Source: Oscillospiraceae bacterium (GTDB lineage Bacteria > Bacillota > Clostridia > Oscillospirales > Oscillospiraceae). From it: a stretch of 37,855 nucleotides of DNA. Shown piece by piece: positions 16,954 through 24,416 of this stretch. The first letter of the stretch is position 1. Every line of letters starts with the position of its first letter. Made by a program: the position numbers and the translations under genes. The DNA is taken from positions 1 to 37,855 of the forward strand of contig SVMK01000012.1 of the NCBI GenBank assembly GCA_015067465.1. Reading direction: 5' to 3'. The notes under the pieces were generated by a model that was given only the letters and a program-made list of their open reading frames with translations, ran no database searches and was not told the origin of the DNA.

Positions 16954-17817
16954 ATGCCGGAAGGCTTTGAAATGGCGGTGCAGCTTTTGCCGGAACCGCT
17001 TTGCGCCGCGGCGCGGGCGATGCCGGGATATGTGAAAAACTGTGCGGAAGAATTCCGACTGCGGACAGGCACGCAGCCCACGCTGCGTCTGCCGGAAGGG
17101 GAGCGGGTATTCGGCAGCGTGCGTGTTACGCCGGAAACGCTGTGCGCTGTGCTGGAGCGGGCGACGAATGCATCCATGCACGCGGTTGCCGACGAACTGC
17201 GCTGCGGCTATATCAGCGCGCCGGGCGGCGTGCGTGTGGGCGTTTGCGGCACGGCGGTGCGGGAAAACGGGATGCGCGCGCTGCGCGATATTTCCTCGCT
17301 GTGCATCCGCATACCGCGGCAGCTGCGCGGGATCGGACGGAGCGCGATTGAACGCGTGAAAGACGATTCCGTGCTGATCGTGTCGTCGCCGGGCGGAGGA
17401 AAAACAACATTTCTGCGCGAACTGATCCGAACGGTGTCGGACAGCGGCGTGCGCGTTTGCCTTGCGGACGAACGCGGCGAAATTGCGGGAATTTACGGCG
17501 GCACGGCGCAATTCGACATTGGGCGCTGCACGGATGTTCTGACCGGGGTGCCGAAAGCACAGGCAGCAACGATGCTGCTGCGTGCTATGGGGCCGGAGGT
17601 GGTTGCCATGGACGAAATCGGCACGGACGAGGACGCCGACGCGGTGGAAAGTCTGCTCGGCTGCGGTGTGCGTATTTTTGCAACGGCGCATGCGTCAGCC
17701 GACGGGGCGCCGCTGGCCCGTCCGGTGTTTCGCCGGCTGACGGAAACGGGCGCGTTCGGCAAAATTGTTCGCATCGGCGGTGCGGGCGTGCGCAGCTATG
17801 TGGTGGAAACGCTGTGA
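16954..17817 (+). CDS. spoIIIAA: Stage III sporulation protein AA (secretion-type ATPase)
   Basis: 287 residues, slightly under the usual length of about 300. SpoIIIAA is the ATPase of the SpoIIIA-SpoIIQ channel between mother cell and forespore and resembles type II/IV secretion ATPases. Walker A is 'SPGGGKTT' (145-152) and the Walker B region is 'EVVAMDEIGTDED' (about 211-223). The N-terminal half carries the family's 'GGVRVGVCGTAV' segment. The ATG at 16954 follows AGAGGTGAT at 16938-16946. The stop overlaps the next start by four bases (GTGA). Confidence 0.96.
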   Translation: MPEGFEMAVQLLPEPLCAAARAMPGYVKNCAEEFRLRTGTQPTLRLPEGERVFGSVRVTPETLCAVLERATNASMHAVADELRCGYISAPGGVRVGVCGTAVRENGMRALRDISSLCIRIPRQLRGIGRSAIERVKDDSVLIVSSPGGGKTTFLRELIRTVSDSGVRVCLADERGEIAGIYGGTAQFDIGRCTDVLTGVPKAQAATMLLRAMGPEVVAMDEIGTDEDADAVESLLGCGVRIFATAHASADGAPLARPVFRRLTETGAFGKIVRIGGAGVRSYVVETL

Positions 17818-18308
17818 CGGCGCTGACGATGCGTTTGGTTGGCGGCGGACTGCTCACGCTGGCCGGGGCGCTGTTTGGCTGGGAGAAAAATGCGCAGATG
17901 CGCGAAACGCTGCGCTGCCTGCGGACACTGGGCCGGGCGCTGGGGCGGCTGCAGGCGGAACTGACTGCGCTGCAAACGCCGCTGCCGCAGCTTTTTTCCG
18001 CGCTGGGGGCGGAGTGCGCGCTGTTTGCCATGGTGTCGGCGCGATTCGGCACGCAGCCGGTGGAAACGCTGTGGTGCGCGGCGGTGAAAACGCTGCCGCT
18101 GGGAAGAAATGATGCGCAGGCGCTGGAAGCGCTGGGAGCGGTTTTGGGCAGATACGATGCGGCAAGGCAGGCGGCGGAAACGGCGCTGGTGCGCGATCGG
18201 CTTTGCGTGAGTGCCGATGCGCTGGAGCGGGAGATTCAAGAGCGCGGCCGACGCTTTGCGGGGCTTGGTGCGGCGCTCGGCGCGATGGCGGCGGTGCTGC
18301 TTTTTTGA
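17814..18308 (+). CDS. spoIIIAB: Stage III sporulation protein AB
   Basis: 164 residues, close to the usual 170. It has an N-terminal hydrophobic helix (about 6-23), a long amphipathic helical middle with 'LRTLGRALGRLQAELTALQT', and a C-terminal hydrophobic helix, the GspF-like small layout of SpoIIIAB. The start is taken as GTG at 17814, coupled to the spoIIIAA stop; ATG at 17829 is the alternative. Unlike the usual operon, where AC follows at once, a terminator and two unrelated genes come next. Confidence 0.92.
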   Translation: MTALTMRLVGGGLLTLAGALFGWEKNAQMRETLRCLRTLGRALGRLQAELTALQTPLPQLFSALGAECALFAMVSARFGTQPVETLWCAAVKTLPLGRNDAQALEALGAVLGRYDAARQAAETALVRDRLCVSADALEREIQERGRRFAGLGAALGAMAAVLLF

Positions 18309-18331
18309 GAGAGAATAGCGAAAAACGTTTT

Positions 18332-18362
18332 GGCGGCTGTTTTTTGCAAACAGCCGCCTTTT
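18332..18362 (+). terminator. Intrinsic terminator after spoIIIAB
   Basis: Perfect 11-base arms GGCGGCTGTTT (18332-18342) and AAACAGCCGCC (18348-18358), a five-base loop and TTTTGT after it. It should stop most transcription before the DUF1538 gene. Confidence 0.85.
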
Positions 18363-18399
18363 GTATGGCGCGAATTCATAAAAGCTTTACGAATGCGGG

Positions 18400-18436
18400 T
18401 TGGACGAAAGGTGTGGGAACGGGCATAATATATAAT
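18400..18436 (+). promoter_or_regulatory. Candidate promoter of the DUF1538-PII unit
   Basis: A perfect TATAAT lies at 18431-18436 and a CATAAT at 18424-18429. TTGGAC at 18400-18405 is 18 bases from the latter. The -35 match is weak, so the exact hexamers are uncertain. Confidence 0.45.
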
Positions 18437-18449
18437 TACGGAAGTGTAT

Positions 18450-18474
18450 GCAAGCCCCGACGTTTGGGGGCTGC
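18450..18474 (+). promoter_or_regulatory. Leader hairpin of the DUF1538 mRNA
   Basis: AGCCCC (18453-18458) pairs with GGGGCT (18467-18472), extended by outer GC pairs across one bulged A, in the 5' leader about 36 bases before the start codon. There is no T run, so a terminator role is unlikely. Its function is unknown. Confidence 0.35.
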
Positions 18475-18509
18475 GTGTGATTTAAGATCAATTTCCCGAG
18501 GTGTGCAGA

Positions 18510-20024
18510 TTGAAGCTAATGAATCCGAAAATGCGCAGCAAGCTGACCGAAGCGCTGGCTGCGGTTGGCCCGGTTATCATCATCGTTCTGGCGCTGAGTT
18601 TTACGGTGGCTCCGGTGTCGCCCAGCGTGCTGCTGAGCTTCCTTATGGGCGCCGTGCTGGTTATGGTGGGCATGATGTTTTTCACGCTGGGCGCCGAGGT
18701 GTCCATGACACCCATGGGCGAAAAAGTCGGCGTCAAAATGACCCAGACGAAGAATGTGCCGCTCATCGTGCTGCTCAGCTTTGTTTTGGGCGTGATCATC
18801 ACCGTTTCCGAGCCCGACCTGCAGGTGCTGGCGGAGCTGGTGCCGTCTGTGCCCAATATGACGCTGATCCTTGCGGTGGCGGTGGGCGTGGGCGTGTTTC
18901 TGGTGGTGGCGCTGCTGCGTATGCTGCTGGGCGTTGCGCTGTCTTACCTGCTGGTGGTGCTCTATATCATTGTGTTTGTGCTGGCGTTTTATGTGCCGGT
19001 CGGGTTCCGGGCGATTGCGTTCGATTCCGGCGGCGTGACCACCGGGCCCATGACGGTGCCGTTTATCATGGCGCTCGGCGTTGGTATTTCCGCCATCCGT
19101 AACGACCGCCACGCTGCCGACGACAGCTTCGGCCTGGTGGCGCTTTGCTCCGTGGGACCCATTTTGGCCGTGCTGATTCTGGGCATGATTTTTGAGCCCG
19201 GTAACAGCAACCCCGGATTGATCCACGCCATCCACATTGAGGACACCGTGGAGCTTTGGAAAATCTTTTCGGTGGAGCTGCCGGCCTACCTGCGCGAAAT
19301 CGCGGTTTCGCTTTTGCCGATTGTGGCGTTTTTTGGCCTGTTTCAGGTGATTTCTCTGCGGCTGTCGCGCAGGAATCTGGGCAAGATTGTTGTCGGACTG
19401 ATTTATACATACATCGGCTTGGTGCTCTTTCTCACCGGCGCAAACGTGGGCTTTATGCCGGCGGGCAGCTATCTGGGCAGCGTGATTGCGGGAAACTACC
19501 CCCTGCTGCTGATTCCCATCGGCGCCGTGATCGGCTATTTCATTGTCAAGGCGGAGCCCGCCGTTTATGTGCTCAACCATCAGGTGGAAGAGATCACGGA
19601 CGGGGCCATCTCCGCCCGCGCGATGGGCACCTGCCTGTCATTGGGCGTGGCGGTTTCCGTGGCGCTGGCCATGACCCGCGTGCTGACGGGGGTGAATATC
19701 CTCTGCTTCCTGATTCCCGGCTATGCCGTGGCGCTGGGGCTGAGCTTTGTGGTACCGAAAATCTTTACCGCCATTGCGTTCGACTCCGGCGGCGTGGCCT
19801 CCGGACCCATGACTGCAACATTTCTGCTGCCACTGGCGCAGGGGGCCTGCGTGTCGGTTGGCGGAAATCTTGTAACCGATGCTTTCGGTGTGGTGGCAAT
19901 GGTTGCCATGACGCCGCTGATCACCATCCAGATTCTGGGTTTGGTAACCGTGATCAGGAACAAGAAACGCGCACCCGCGGAATATATCCCCGATCTTGAT
20001 GAAGATGCAATCATCGAACTGTAA
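18510..20024 (+). CDS. DUF1538 membrane protein, tandem two-domain form
   Basis: 504 residues and highly hydrophobic. Two halves repeat the same signature: 'AFDSGGVTTGPMTVPF' (about 168-183) and 'AFDSGGVASGPMTATF' (about 421-436), each after a helix-rich region, so the protein is an internal duplication with about 12 membrane helices. From memory, a pair of DUF1538 proteins (UmpA/UmpB) from a halophile was reported as a cation/proton antiporter, so ion transport is a reasonable inference. The TTG at 18510 is chosen because GAGG (18498-18501) is 8 bases upstream; ATG 18519 is an alternative. It is followed after 15 bases by a PII-like gene, which suggests that the partner gates the transporter. 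The pair sits inside the spoIIIA locus. Confidence 0.85.
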   Translation: MKLMNPKMRSKLTEALAAVGPVIIIVLALSFTVAPVSPSVLLSFLMGAVLVMVGMMFFTLGAEVSMTPMGEKVGVKMTQTKNVPLIVLLSFVLGVIITVSEPDLQVLAELVPSVPNMTLILAVAVGVGVFLVVALLRMLLGVALSYLLVVLYIIVFVLAFYVPVGFRAIAFDSGGVTTGPMTVPFIMALGVGISAIRNDRHAADDSFGLVALCSVGPILAVLILGMIFEPGNSNPGLIHAIHIEDTVELWKIFSVELPAYLREIAVSLLPIVAFFGLFQVISLRLSRRNLGKIVVGLIYTYIGLVLFLTGANVGFMPAGSYLGSVIAGNYPLLLIPIGAVIGYFIVKAEPAVYVLNHQVEEITDGAISARAMGTCLSLGVAVSVALAMTRVLTGVNILCFLIPGYAVALGLSFVVPKIFTAIAFDSGGVASGPMTATFLLPLAQGACVSVGGNLVTDAFGVVAMVAMTPLITIQILGLVTVIRNKKRAPAEYIPDLDEDAIIEL

Positions 20025-20039
20025 GGAGGGGGAGTGCAT

Positions 20040-20753
20040 ATGAACACGTTATACTTGATGGTGACCATCACCGGCCGGAATATGACAAGGCGTTTCGTCC
20101 GCTTTTATGAGGAAGCGGAGCTTCCGGTTTCCGTTATCACGCTGGGCGCGGGAACGGCGTCGAGCGAGATTCTGGACTATTTCGGTCTGGACGGCTCGGA
20201 AAAGAGCGTGATGTTCCATATGGTGACCGACGAGAAGTGGAAGGAAGTGAAGCATCAGCTGAGAATGAAGATGAGCATCGACATTCCCGGCATCGGCATT
20301 GCGTTCCTGATTCCCGTCAGCAGCATTGGGGGCGGCAAGGCCCTGCGCTATCTCACTGCGGGTCAGAAATTTGCGAAAGGGGAGGAATCTTCCTTGAAAG
20401 ATACGAAATACGAGCTTCTGGTGACCATTTCAAACCAGGGATATACGGAAAAAATCATGGACGCGGCCCGCAAGGTTCACGCGGCGGGCGGCACGGTGAT
20501 CCATGCCAAAGGCACCGGCAGCCAGCTGGCGGAAAAATTTATGGGCATGACGCTGGTGCCGGAGAAAGAGATGATTTTCATTGTGGTGCGCAGCGAGCGG
20601 AAAAACGACATTATGCGCGCCATCATGGACGAGGCCGGCCCGGGTACCAAGGCGGGCGCGGTTGTGTTTTCCCTGCCTGTTACCGACACGGCGGGTATGC
20701 GTTTGATCGAAGAGATCGAAGAAGAGGCCGAACAGGCGCAAAACATCGAATAA
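20040..20753 (+). CDS. Tandem PII-like signalling protein partnered with DUF1538
   Basis: 237 residues made of two ferredoxin-like PII domains. Domain 1 starts 'LYLMVTITGRNMTRRFVRFY' and ends about residue 100. Domain 2 starts at about 120 with 'YELLVTISNQGYTEKIMDAA' and contains 'GGTVIHAKGTGSQ'. Both halves have the PII layout in which a beta strand leads into a helix and a loop of about 15-20 residues. Classical PII proteins are single-domain trimers that bind ATP, ADP or other small molecules and control transporters such as AmtB and SbtA, so this one probably senses a metabolite for the DUF1538 protein. The ATG at 20040 has a very strong AAGGAGGGGG site at 20023-20032. A GTG at 20034 is too close to it. 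The C-terminus is acidic. Confidence 0.82.
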   Translation: MNTLYLMVTITGRNMTRRFVRFYEEAELPVSVITLGAGTASSEILDYFGLDGSEKSVMFHMVTDEKWKEVKHQLRMKMSIDIPGIGIAFLIPVSSIGGGKALRYLTAGQKFAKGEESSLKDTKYELLVTISNQGYTEKIMDAARKVHAAGGTVIHAKGTGSQLAEKFMGMTLVPEKEMIFIVVRSERKNDIMRAIMDEAGPGTKAGAVVFSLPVTDTAGMRLIEEIEEEAEQAQNIE

Positions 20754-20764
20754 GAGCGGAAATT

Positions 20765-20800
20765 CACCCCCGGAACAGCACTTCTGTTCCGGGGGTGCTT
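20765..20800 (+). terminator. Intrinsic terminator after the PII-like gene
   Basis: Perfect 14-base arms CACCCCCGGAACAG (20765-20778) and CTGTTCCGGGGGTG (20784-20797) with loop CACTT, then CTTTGCGTTT. Confidence 0.85.
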
Positions 20801-20869
20801 TGCGTTTAAAGCGGGTGCGGAAAAATGAAAGCTTGTGTCGGAGCGGCATAATCCGCGGAGGACAAGCGT

Positions 20870-20932
20870 ATGTTTGTCCAGAGCCAAACAAGCGCGGTGC
20901 GCGAATGCGGACAGGCGCGAAAGGGCGGTTGA
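20870..20932 (+). other. Possible 20-codon leader ORF before spoIIIAC
   Basis: ATG at 20870 lies 8 bases after GGAGG (20857-20861) and is followed by 19 codons and TGA. The ribosome binding site overlaps a small inverted repeat, GGACAA (20860-20865) with TTGTCC (20874-20879), with the start codon in the loop. The rest of 20801-21016 holds no convincing gene, and I found no good sigma-E promoter in it. The peptide has no recognisable features. Confidence 0.2.
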
Positions 20933-21016
20933 CGCGACGGAAACGCCGCGGCGTTACGCAACGGAAAAATATGACCGCCTCTGCACTTTGCACGGCGGAG
21001 AGGAGCTATCTTACGA

Positions 21017-21211
21017 ATGGAAATTGACCTGATATTCAAAATTGCGGCGGTTGGTATTCTTGTGGCGGTGCTCAACACGCTGCTCTCGCGCACGGGGCGG
21101 GACGAGCAGGCGCTGATGGTGACGCTCGCGGGGCTTGTGTGCGTGCTGGTGATGGTGGTGCGGGAAATCAGCGAACTGTTTGAGCTGATTCGCCGCCTGT
21201 TTGGGCTTTGA
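21017..21211 (+). CDS. spoIIIAC: Stage III sporulation protein AC
   Basis: 64 residues with two membrane helices separated by the charged loop 'SRTGRDEQA', exactly the size and layout of SpoIIIAC, a small inner membrane part of the SpoIIIA channel in the mother cell. The ATG at 21017 follows GGAGAGGAG at 20997-21005. It is the first gene of the second spoIIIA block and needs its own promoter, because a terminator stands upstream. Confidence 0.93.
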   Translation: MEIDLIFKIAAVGILVAVLNTLLSRTGRDEQALMVTLAGLVCVLVMVVREISELFELIRRLFGL

Positions 21212-21214
21212 ACT

Positions 21215-21601
21215 ATGGCGCAGATGATTCGCTTCGCGGCGGCTGCGGTGCTTGCCGCGATCGTTTGCCTGCTGCTGCGCCGCAGCAACCCGGAACTGCA
21301 GCTGCCGCTGAGTTTGCTGGTGTGCGGATTTATCCTGTGGGGCGCGGCTGTGCTGGTGCAGCCGGCTGCGCAGCTGCTGCAAACCGCAGCGTCGCTTTCC
21401 GGACTGAGCGCGGCTTATTATCTGCCGGTGGTGAAATGCGTTGCGATCGGCATACTGGCGAAAGGTGCCGGAGATCTGTGCCGCGACGGCGGGCAGAGCG
21501 CGCTGGCGGGTGCGGTGGAGCTTGGCGGTGCGGCTGCGGCGCTGTATGTGTCGCTTCCGCTGCTGACAACGCTGCTCGGCCTGTTGGGGAAAATGCTGTG
21601 A
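21215..21601 (+). CDS. spoIIIAD: Stage III sporulation protein AD
   Basis: 128 residues with about four hydrophobic segments, matching SpoIIIAD (about 130). The central 'YYLPVVKCVAIGILAKGAGDLCRDGGQSALAGAVELGG' region (about 67-105) is the most family-like part. It starts three bases after the spoIIIAC stop and its stop overlaps the spoIIIAE start by four bases. Confidence 0.93.
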   Translation: MAQMIRFAAAAVLAAIVCLLLRRSNPELQLPLSLLVCGFILWGAAVLVQPAAQLLQTAASLSGLSAAYYLPVVKCVAIGILAKGAGDLCRDGGQSALAGAVELGGAAAALYVSLPLLTTLLGLLGKML

Positions 21602-22686
21602 AGCGGCTTATGCTCATAGCGGCGGCTGCGCTGCTGCTTTGTGTGCCTGCGTTTGCCGCGCCGGATACCGCGTCGCTTTTCGACACGGATGAACTGCTGC
21701 ATGCCGTGCCGGACGCTGCGGCCAAGGCGCTCGAAGGGCTGCGGCCGGAGGATGCGGAGCTGAGCCGTGGGTTGGAAACGCTGTGGAATTTTATGCTGAC
21801 GCATTTCGGCGGCGCGCTGCGGGAAACGCTGCGGCCGGTTGCGGGAATTGTTGCCGTTACGGTGCTTTGCGGTGCGGCGGAATGCTTTGTCAGCGCGGGA
21901 AAGAGCGGGTTTAACGCGGTGGGCTTCGGCGGCTGTCTCGCCGTTTCGGTGATCGGCATAGAAGATGTCCATTCCGTTCTGGTGCTCGGCTCGGATACGC
22001 TGACGCAGCTGGTGGATTTTTCCCGCGCGCTGCTGCCCACGCTGGCGACCGCTGCGGCGGCGGGCGGCGCGGTGAACTCTGCGGGCAGCGCCTGCGCGGC
22101 TGCGGCGTTGTTTTCCGATATTCTGATTTCGGCGGCACAGGGCTTGATTTTGCCGATGATTTGTGCCTGCGTGGCAGCTTCGGTGTCCTCGGCGGTGCTG
22201 GATGACCGGCGGCTCGACGGTGCCATTCGCTTTCTGCAGTGGGCGGTGCGTTCGCTGATGCGGCTGCTGGTGCTGGGGTTTACAGCGTACATGAGCGTTA
22301 CGCGCGTTGTGTCCGGTGCTGCAGATGCGGCGGCGGTGAAAGCGGCGAAAGCGGCGCTTTCCGCGGCGCTGCCGGTGGTGGGAAAGCTGCTGGCGGATGC
22401 CTCCGATGCGCTGGTGGCGGGGGCAGGACTGGTTCGCGGCGCGGTGGGCGTGTTTGGGCTGCTGGTGTGTTTGGCGGCGGTGATCGTGCCGGTGCTGCGG
22501 CTGGGATTGCGCTATCTGCTGTTTCGCGCTGCGGCATCGCTTTGCTGCGGCGTGGCAAGTGCGCGTCTCTCGGGGCTGATCAACGCGCTCGGCAGCGCGT
22601 ACGGGCTGCTGCTCGGCCTTGTGGGCAGTGCGGCGGCGATTGAGTTTTTCTCCATAATCTCTTTTATCAGGACGGTGACGGTTTGA
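21598..22686 (+). CDS. spoIIIAE: Stage III sporulation protein AE
   Basis: 362 residues. It has an N-terminal signal-like segment (about 2-20, ending 'CVPAFAAP'), a soluble stretch of about 60 residues, then about seven membrane helices. This matches SpoIIIAE, the polytopic component of the channel. The GTG at 21598 is coupled to the spoIIIAD stop (GTGA); ATG at 21610 would shorten the signal segment. Its stop lies one base before the spoIIIAF start. Confidence 0.93.
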   Translation: MKRLMLIAAAALLLCVPAFAAPDTASLFDTDELLHAVPDAAAKALEGLRPEDAELSRGLETLWNFMLTHFGGALRETLRPVAGIVAVTVLCGAAECFVSAGKSGFNAVGFGGCLAVSVIGIEDVHSVLVLGSDTLTQLVDFSRALLPTLATAAAAGGAVNSAGSACAAAALFSDILISAAQGLILPMICACVAASVSSAVLDDRRLDGAIRFLQWAVRSLMRLLVLGFTAYMSVTRVVSGAADAAAVKAAKAALSAALPVVGKLLADASDALVAGAGLVRGAVGVFGLLVCLAAVIVPVLRLGLRYLLFRAAASLCCGVASARLSGLINALGSAYGLLLGLVGSAAAIEFFSIISFIRTVTV

Positions 22687-22687
22687 C

Positions 22688-23167
22688 ATGACGGAGTTGC
22701 TTCGAAGCTGGGTTCTCGGCATGACGGGCGCGGCGATTATCTGCGCTGCCGCAACGCTGCTCACGCCGGAAGGACGGGTGAAGGCGGTGGTGCGGCTGCT
22801 GTGCGGTGTGGTGATGGCTTCGGCGCTGCTGCTGCCGCTGATGCGCCCGCAACTGGGAGATTACGGACTGAATTTGTCGAAATACCGCACCAACGCCGCG
22901 CAGGCGGCGGGTGAGGCGGAAAATATTAAACGAAGTCTGGACCGAAAACTCATAGAGACAGAGATGGAAGCATATATATTGGACAAAGCAACGGCGCTGG
23001 GCGCGGAAGTGAACGGTGCGCATGTTGCGCTGGAGTGGAGCACGGACGGATTCTGGTATCCCGTTGGGGTGGAGGTGCAGGGCGAATATTGCCCGGGCCT
23101 GTCGCGGCTGATCGAGGCGGAACTCGGCGTTGCGGTGCAGGCGCAGCAATGGAGGGCAGAGACATGA
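22688..23167 (+). CDS. spoIIIAF: Stage III sporulation protein AF
   Basis: 159 residues, somewhat shorter than the usual 200. Two N-terminal helices (about 7-25 and 35-53) precede a soluble domain of about 100 residues, as in SpoIIIAF, a ring-building-motif protein of the channel. Its last four bases overlap the spoIIIAG start (ATGA). Confidence 0.9.
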   Translation: MTELLRSWVLGMTGAAIICAAATLLTPEGRVKAVVRLLCGVVMASALLLPLMRPQLGDYGLNLSKYRTNAAQAAGEAENIKRSLDRKLIETEMEAYILDKATALGAEVNGAHVALEWSTDGFWYPVGVEVQGEYCPGLSRLIEAELGVAVQAQQWRAET

Positions 23168-23556
23168 AAGTGTTTGATGCCGCTTCGCTGACGAAGCTGC
23201 TGCGGCGGAACAAATATGTTCTGCTTACGCTGTGCCTGGGCCTTGTGCTGCTGCTTTTGCCGCGCGGCGAACAGACGCAGACGGCGGCTGAACCACAGGG
23301 ATATGCCGTGCGCGGCGGGGAGGGCAATCCGATGGCGGCGAGCGGAATTCCGATGGACACGGAATGCTGCCGTATTGCAGCGCTGCTCTCGTCCATGCGC
23401 GGCGTGGGGGAGACGCAGGTCCTGCTCTCGGACAGCGGCGCGGTGGTGGTGTGCGCAGGAGCGGACGATCCCGCCGTGCGTTTGGATGTAACGCATGCTG
23501 TTTCGGCCTATACCGGCCTTGGCAGCAACAAGATAACGGTGATGAAAATGAAATGA
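23164..23556 (+). CDS. spoIIIAG: Stage III sporulation protein AG, short form
   Basis: 130 residues, well below the roughly 200-230 usual for SpoIIIAG. One membrane helix (about 18-35) is followed by a short linker and the ring-building domain, recognised by 'GVGETQVLLSDSGAVVVCAG' (about 80-99) and a C-terminal 'VSAYTGLGSNKITVMKM'. In the family the protein forms a large ring between mother cell and forespore. The missing length corresponds to the long linker and the beta-triangle insertion of the Bacillus protein. The ATG at 23164 is coupled to spoIIIAF. Longer in-frame starts upstream overlap spoIIIAF and are not preferred. Confidence 0.87.
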   Translation: MKVFDAASLTKLLRRNKYVLLTLCLGLVLLLLPRGEQTQTAAEPQGYAVRGGEGNPMAASGIPMDTECCRIAALLSSMRGVGETQVLLSDSGAVVVCAGADDPAVRLDVTHAVSAYTGLGSNKITVMKMK

Positions 23557-23575
23557 TTTCGGGAGGCAATCGAAA

Positions 23576-24139
23576 GTGAAGAAGAATCTGAAACGAAACC
23601 TTGTGATGGTGGCGGTGCTGCTGTTTGTATGTGCTGCGGTATATCTCAACTGGTCGTACAACAGCCGGCAGGGCGAAGCGGACGCAGCGATGGTGAAAGC
23701 GGAGGATATGGCGATGGCTGCAGCCGACGAAGCTTATCTTCAGACGCTTGCGGAAGAAGAGCAGCTCTCGGAGGGCAACTCGGCCTACTTTGCTTCCGCG
23801 CGCCTGACGCGGCAGCAATCGCGCGACGAGGCGCTGAGTTTGCTGGAAACCGCTGCGGCGGGCGAAGGCGCGAGCCAGGAAACGATTGACAGCGCGATGG
23901 CATCCATTACCACGATGGCCACATGGTCGCTGCAGGAGGCACAGGTGGAGAACCTGCTGCTGGCGAAGGACTTTGACGATTGTGTGGTATATATGACCGG
24001 CGATGCCGTTACCGTGGCTGTGCCTGCACCCGAGGAGGGACTCAGCGCCGCCGCCGTTGCACGCATTACGGACACCGTTACAAGCGAAACCGACTACACC
24101 GCCGGTCAACTGCGGATCATCGAAGTGCGCGAGAACTGA
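23576..24139 (+). CDS. spoIIIAH: Stage III sporulation protein AH
   Basis: 187 residues. An N-terminal membrane anchor (about 9-27, ending 'AVYLNWSYN') is followed by a helical linker and a C-terminal ring-building domain resembling YscJ/FliF, as in SpoIIIAH, which pairs with SpoIIQ across the intermembrane space. 'VENLLLAKDFDDCVVYMTGD' (about 125-144) is the family-typical core. The start is GTG at 23576 with GGGAGG at 23560-23565. It is the last gene of the block and is followed by a terminator. Confidence 0.93.
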   Translation: MKKNLKRNLVMVAVLLFVCAAVYLNWSYNSRQGEADAAMVKAEDMAMAAADEAYLQTLAEEEQLSEGNSAYFASARLTRQQSRDEALSLLETAAAGEGASQETIDSAMASITTMATWSLQEAQVENLLLAKDFDDCVVYMTGDAVTVAVPAPEEGLSAAAVARITDTVTSETDYTAGQLRIIEVREN

Positions 24140-24169
24140 CCGGTGTGCGGAAACGTGAAAATCAATAAC

Positions 24170-24206
24170 AAAAAGCAGCCTGCGGCGCATGCCCGCGGCT
24201 GCTTTT
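24170..24206 (+). terminator. Intrinsic terminator after spoIIIAH
   Basis: Arms AAAAAGCAGCC (24170-24180) and GGCTGCTTTTT, strengthened by an inner GCGG/CCGC pairing and ending in T. Confidence 0.85.
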
Positions 24207-24301
24207 TGCGCGATTCGCGGGAAAAACCGAGCCTTTTTGGTATACCGTTCTAAATTTAAGTGTGGTTTTTGCATAATACATACAAAAATGCAAAAATGAG
24301 C

Positions 24302-24346
24302 GTTAAAATATGTTGTATTTTAACAAAAGAAGTGTTACACTATAAT
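24302..24346 (+). promoter_or_regulatory. Perfect 9-bp-arm dyad and promoter region of the c-di-GMP gene
   Basis: GTTAAAATA (24302-24310) and TATTTTAAC (24316-24324) are perfect complements around TGTTG. A TATAAT lies at 24341-24346, and TTGTAT (24313-24318) with TACACT (24336-24341) at 17-base spacing is another option. The dyad overlaps the likely -35, so it looks like an operator. Confidence 0.45.
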
Positions 24347-24416
24347 AAATTAAAGTGAGCGCGCTTGTGCTGCGAAATTTGAACTTTGGCGGCATAAGAC
24401 GGGAGGGGAACGGAAG

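Noticed and set aside
20800-21032. Arg-rich frames of 65-75 codons between the PII-like gene and spoIIIAC
   Set aside because: They overlap the terminator or the spoIIIAC start, have no good ribosome binding site and look like GC-biased noise.
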